Positions 4,808 to 7,899 of a stretch of DNA of 7,899 nt are shown one piece after another. The notes beneath the pieces are model-generated. The model did no database searches. It worked only from the letters and a program-made list of their open reading frames with translations, and was not told the origin of the DNA. Within the stretch, counting starts at the first letter, position 1; each line of letters starts with the position of its first letter. The position numbers and the translations under genes are program-made. This DNA comes from Gemmatimonadota bacterium (GTDB lineage Bacteria; Latescibacterota; UBA2968; UBA8231): positions 1 through 7,899 of the forward strand of contig JAPPEF010000036.1 of NCBI GenBank assembly GCA_028875335.1. The letters are read 5' to 3'.

Positions 4808-7714
4808 ATGGTTGGCAGAATGCCGGAGGAGTCACTAGAGGACCAACTTCCAGAACTGGTGGTGGCCCACGGGGAACGATTCATCGGCGGAGGCAACCGC
4901 CCGATACGCCTGTCGGATCTGGGCACGCTGTGGTTCGTCGCCCGGGGGTGGGTGGATGTTTTTGCAACCCAGCTTAGAGAAGATGGCGCGCCAAAGGATT
5001 TCAGGCACATGCTGCGGGCCGGCCCGGGCCGGCTGCTCTTCCCTGTGCCGGAGGGGGAGGGCCTGAGTGTATTGGTCGCCAAGGGGTTGCCCGAATCCGA
5101 GCTGTGGCGGCTCCCGCTCAGCGCCTTGACCGGCGCGGAGCTCGACTCCCAAATAGTCGAGCAGGTGGACACCTGGGTCAGCGAACTCTCCGAGTCCATC
5201 GTCCGCGATGTCACCTATCGTCCGCGCATTGACCAAAGCCTCGCCCCGGGGGACGCTGAGGAAGCTGGCGGCGGCGCTGCAATCTGTGCCAAGCATGGCG
5301 TGGTATGGGTATCCAGCCAAGACGGCGGCATTGACTACCTCGGCACTGAGGAGCCGGACGGAGCCGGTCTGGTCCCCGTCACCCCATTTAGCTGGATAGT
5401 CCAGAATCGGGCGGCCGCGGTGAGCGGAGTCGGCACCGCGGACCTGCAGCGGAAAGGGCGGCTGCTTGCGGCCCTTGTGGAGTTCAACGAGCTAGCGATG
5501 AGGGCCGATCAGACGAACCGGAATCTGCTGTTGGCCGACGTGTCCAACCTGCAGACCGCGAGTGCGCAGTATCGGCAAAGGAGCGAGGAACAGGCGCGCT
5601 TGGACCTGTTTAGCGTGCTGGGCGGTGCCCCGCCATCCCGCGCGGAGGGCGATTCAGTCCTGTTGTGCGCCTTGGAGCGGATTGGCAGCCATGAAAACAT
5701 TCAGTTCCGCGCCCCGCGCACGTCTTCTGCAGGGGAGACCACGCTGGAAGACATTCTCAACGCCTCGGGCGTTCGCTGCCGCCGCATTGCCTTGCGACAA
5801 CAACAGAAGTGGTGGCTGAGCGACAGCGGGGCGATGCTGGCCTTTCGCCGGGAAGACGGATCTCCGGTTGCCCTGATTCCGGGAGCTTCGGGCCGCTATC
5901 GGATGGTTGACCCCCAGTCCTCGCGCTCGGTGTTGGTCAACGCCCGGCGCGCCGCAACCTTGGACTCAATGGCCTACCTGTTCTATCGCCCACTGCCCGA
6001 GGACCACGCGAATAACATTGCCCTACTGTTGGGTATGGCGTTCGACCGGGTATGGGGCGACTTGGTACGCCTGCTGGGCGCGGGGATTCTGTCGGGCCTA
6101 GCCACGCTGGTGCCGGCGGTATTGCTGGGCGTATTCGCAAGTCGGGTCCTGCCGTCCGGCGATTTGCACCTGCTAACTATGGTGGCCCTAGCCGTGGTGC
6201 TGTTTGGCCTGACTCTTGCGCTGCTGCAGATGGTGCAAGGGACCGCCCTGATGCGTTTGGAAGGCAGGGCGGCGGCGCGAATTAGTGCGGCGCTGTGGGA
6301 CCGGCTCCTAGTCCTGTCCTCATCCTTCTACCGGCGCTTCACGGTTGGCGATCTGGGGAGCCGAGCCATGGGTTTCCTACATCTGCGGGACCAAGTGGCC
6401 GGCATAGTTGCCGGGGCGCTGCTATCGCTGATATTCCTCCTTCCCATCTTTGCTCTGCTGTTTTTCTACGATACCTTGTTGGGTTGGCTGGGGCTGGGGC
6501 TCGGGTTGATTTCCCTCGGTGTAACTCTCTATGTGGGTCTGCGGCAGATGCCGCACTATCGTCGGCTTTTGGCTGTCTCGCGCCGCCTCACGGGTGTGCT
6601 GCTTCAGCTAATCGGCGGCGTAGCCAAGCTGCGGGTCAGCGGAGCGGAAGCCTCGGCTTTTGCCATGTGGGCTTCCAACTACCGGGAACAGAAGCACGCC
6701 GAGATGCAACTGGGCACGCTGAACGAACACCTGATAGCGTTTACCTCGGCCGCGCCGTTCTTTGCCGTGGCAGCTTTGTTTGCCGCGGCTTTGCACCGCA
6801 GCGAGTATGGACTGGCGGTTGGCAGCTTTCTGGCGGTCTATGCCGCGTTTATGGTCTTCTACGGAGCAGTGGCCCAGCTCGGGTTATCCTTCTCTGCCAT
6901 TGCTGCTATCCTGCCTACTGTGGAACAGGCGGAACCCATCCTAACCGAGTGCCCCAAGAGGGTGGTCGCCGATACCCCGATGCTGGACCTGCAGGGCGAA
7001 CTGCGCATTGACCAGGTGACATTCCGCTACAGTGAGGACAGTCCCCTAATCCTGCAGGACGTATCCCTCCACGCCCGTCCCGGCGAGTTCATCGCCTTGG
7101 TCGGGGAGTCGGGCTCCGGCAAGAGCACTCTACTTCGCTTGGCGCTGGGGCTGGAAAGCCCGCTATCCGGCGCGGTTCACTACGACGGCCACGACTTGGA
7201 GCGGCTCAACCGGCAGGCCGTGCGCAATGGGGTAGGCATGGTGGTGCAGGATGCCTCGTTGCGCCCGCAGACGGTGCTGGACAACATCATCGGAACGGGC
7301 GACGACCTGACCGTGGAAGACGCTTGGCGGGCGGCGCGCTTGGCCTCGGTGGACCATGACATTGAAGCGATGCCGATGGGTATGTACACCATCACCTCAG
7401 AGGGATCTTCGGCGTTCTCCGGCGGGCAGACGCAGCGCATCATGCTGGCTGCCGCCCTAGTGAGAAATCCCAGCGTCCTGCTGCTGGACGAGGCGACCAA
7501 CTGGCTTGACAACGAAACCCAAGCAAGGGTGATGGAGGAGATAGAAAAGCTCTCGGTGACGCGCATAGTTAGCGCCCATCGCCTCTCCACCATCCGCCAA
7601 GCGGACCGAGTCTATGTATTGCAAGGAGGCCGGATGATCCAGCAGGGCAGCTTTGACGAACTCATGGCCGAGGAGGGTGTATTCCGAGACATGGCGCTTC
7701 GACAGATGACCTGA
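4808..7714 (+). CDS. NHLM-type ABC transporter permease/ATPase with large N-terminal regulatory/C39-like extension
   Basis: 968 residues; partner half-transporter of the NHLM system (TIGR03797-like). ATG 4808 follows GGAG (4796-4799) at eight bases. Residues ~17-108 resemble a cyclic-nucleotide-binding or cupin-like β-roll ('LWFVARGWVDVFAT', then 'GRLLFPV'). A helical, probably coiled-coil linker follows (~212-272). Residues ~280-395 look like a degenerate C39 fold: 'PVALIP...YRMVDP' matches the His/Asp region of the upstream peptidase, but Ser352 sits at the His position while D368 is kept, and no Cys stands in an ECG motif. The membrane domain spans ~405-705 (helices near 420-446, 453-477, 527-553, 556-577, 642-662, 668-690). 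The ATPase domain (~730-968) has A-loop Y741, Walker A GESGSGKST (766-774), Q814, signature FSGGQ (870-874), Walker B ending at E895, and H924; the D-loop is NWLD rather than SALD. Catalysis looks intact. Membrane location and heterodimerisation with the upstream protein are inferred from the family and operon. Confidence 0.92.
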   Translation: MVGRMPEESLEDQLPELVVAHGERFIGGGNRPIRLSDLGTLWFVARGWVDVFATQLREDGAPKDFRHMLRAGPGRLLFPVPEGEGLSVLVAKGLPESELWRLPLSALTGAELDSQIVEQVDTWVSELSESIVRDVTYRPRIDQSLAPGDAEEAGGGAAICAKHGVVWVSSQDGGIDYLGTEEPDGAGLVPVTPFSWIVQNRAAAVSGVGTADLQRKGRLLAALVEFNELAMRADQTNRNLLLADVSNLQTASAQYRQRSEEQARLDLFSVLGGAPPSRAEGDSVLLCALERIGSHENIQFRAPRTSSAGETTLEDILNASGVRCRRIALRQQQKWWLSDSGAMLAFRREDGSPVALIPGASGRYRMVDPQSSRSVLVNARRAATLDSMAYLFYRPLPEDHANNIALLLGMAFDRVWGDLVRLLGAGILSGLATLVPAVLLGVFASRVLPSGDLHLLTMVALAVVLFGLTLALLQMVQGTALMRLEGRAAARISAALWDRLLVLSSSFYRRFTVGDLGSRAMGFLHLRDQVAGIVAGALLSLIFLLPIFALLFFYDTLLGWLGLGLGLISLGVTLYVGLRQMPHYRRLLAVSRRLTGVLLQLIGGVAKLRVSGAEASAFAMWASNYREQKHAEMQLGTLNEHLIAFTSAAPFFAVAALFAAALHRSEYGLAVGSFLAVYAAFMVFYGAVAQLGLSFSAIAAILPTVEQAEPILTECPKRVVADTPMLDLQGELRIDQVTFRYSEDSPLILQDVSLHARPGEFIALVGESGSGKSTLLRLALGLESPLSGAVHYDGHDLERLNRQAVRNGVGMVVQDASLRPQTVLDNIIGTGDDLTVEDAWRAARLASVDHDIEAMPMGMYTITSEGSSAFSGGQTQRIMLAAALVRNPSVLLLDEATNWLDNETQARVMEEIEKLSVTRIVSAHRLSTIRQADRVYVLQGGRMIQQGSFDELMAEEGVFRDMALRQMT

Positions 7715-7740
7715 CCCTGCCTTGGCTCCAGACGGCTATA

Positions 7741-7785
7741 CAATCCCGAGACGGATGCTGCCATTGACAACGATTGACAATCCCG
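7741..7785. repeat. Short direct repeats after the export operon
   Basis: ATTGACAA occurs at 7763-7770 and again at 7773-7780, two bases apart. CAATCCCG occurs at 7741-7748 and again at 7778-7785, overlapping the second ATTGACAA by three bases. The copies are exact. They lie in the AT-richer stretch between the last stop codon and the terminator. No -10 element stands at a good distance from either TTGACA, so they are not called promoters. They could be a protein-binding site or remnants of slippage. Confidence 0.4.
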
Positions 7786-7830
7786 TTCTGAATATCTGGT
7801 AGTGGTTGCGTTTGAAATTTAGGGTATGTA

Positions 7831-7875
7831 AAAGCGCTCCGATTTTCAAGATGAGTCGGGGCGTTTTTCGTTTTT
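7831..7875 (+). terminator. Intrinsic terminator of the export operon
   Basis: AAAGCGCTCCGA (7831-7842) pairs with 7856-7867 to make a 12-bp stem containing two G·U pairs, closing a 13-base loop (TTTTCAAGATGAG). The T-rich tract TTTTTCGTTTTT runs from 7864 to 7875. It lies about 115 bases after the TGA at 7712-7714 and no gene intervenes, so it most likely ends the three-gene transcript. The A-run at 7830-7833 gives only a short T-tract on the other strand, so any bidirectional action would be weak. Confidence 0.8.
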
Positions 7876-7899
7876 CTCTTCGTCTTTGGAAAAATCATA

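Noticed and set aside
6295..7011. 238-residue + strand frame inside the partner ABC gene
   Set aside because: Out of frame with a strongly supported membrane domain; no family resemblance.
7764..7793. Promoter formed by TTGACA and CTGAAT with an 18-base spacer
   Set aside because: The -10 matches at only three positions and transcription would run straight into the terminator; no separate gene to drive.
7755..7802. 15-codon frame after the last gene as a precursor peptide
   Set aside because: Too short for a leader plus core and lacks a ribosome-binding site or a cleavage motif.
7662..7898. 78-residue - strand frame at the right edge
   Set aside because: It runs through the terminator and the end of the ABC gene, with no recognisable protein and no supporting start context.

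Overview
The window is bacterial DNA, GC-rich in its genes, with every convincing gene on the + strand. Codon use is GC-rich throughout. Only the last ~185 bases, after the final stop codon, are visibly AT-richer. The sequence does not settle the taxon. A sugar-acid-type catabolic cluster beside a NHLM/NHLP peptide exporter would fit several GC-rich environmental or symbiont lineages, but that is a guess.

Left part (1-1500): the end of a zinc-type medium-chain dehydrogenase, then, after a 24-base gap, a complete mandelate racemase/muconate lactonizing (enolase superfamily) protein. They look like one transcription unit for oxidising and dehydrating or isomerising a polyol or sugar acid. The enolase-type protein keeps the barrel fold but appears to lack the usual third acidic metal ligand.

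Junction (1501-1710): about 210 bases without a convincing gene. It holds a possible promoter (TTGACA, 17-base spacer, weak -10), a perfect 8-bp hairpin in the presumed 5' leader, and a strong Shine-Dalgarno that fixes the next gene's start at a GTG codon.

Right part (1711-7714): a tightly packed three-gene operon encoding a complete NHLM-type (nitrile hydratase leader microcin) export machine. It comprises a compact HlyD-like adaptor, a C39 peptidase/permease/ATPase that should cut the leader peptide during export, and a 968-residue partner ABC protein. The partner has a large N-terminal extension. The first two genes overlap by one base (TGATG) and the third follows 5 bases later, so translation is probably coupled. 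A strong intrinsic terminator follows at 7831-7875. No precursor peptide and no modification enzyme lie in the window, so the cargo must be encoded elsewhere.

The most notable observation is that the partner ABC protein seems to carry a degenerate, non-catalytic C39-like domain (residues ~280-395). It aligns without gaps, over its C-terminal part, with the active C39 domain of the neighbouring gene. The catalytic His is replaced and the Asp is kept. The exporter may therefore pair one cutting and one non-cutting leader-binding domain.
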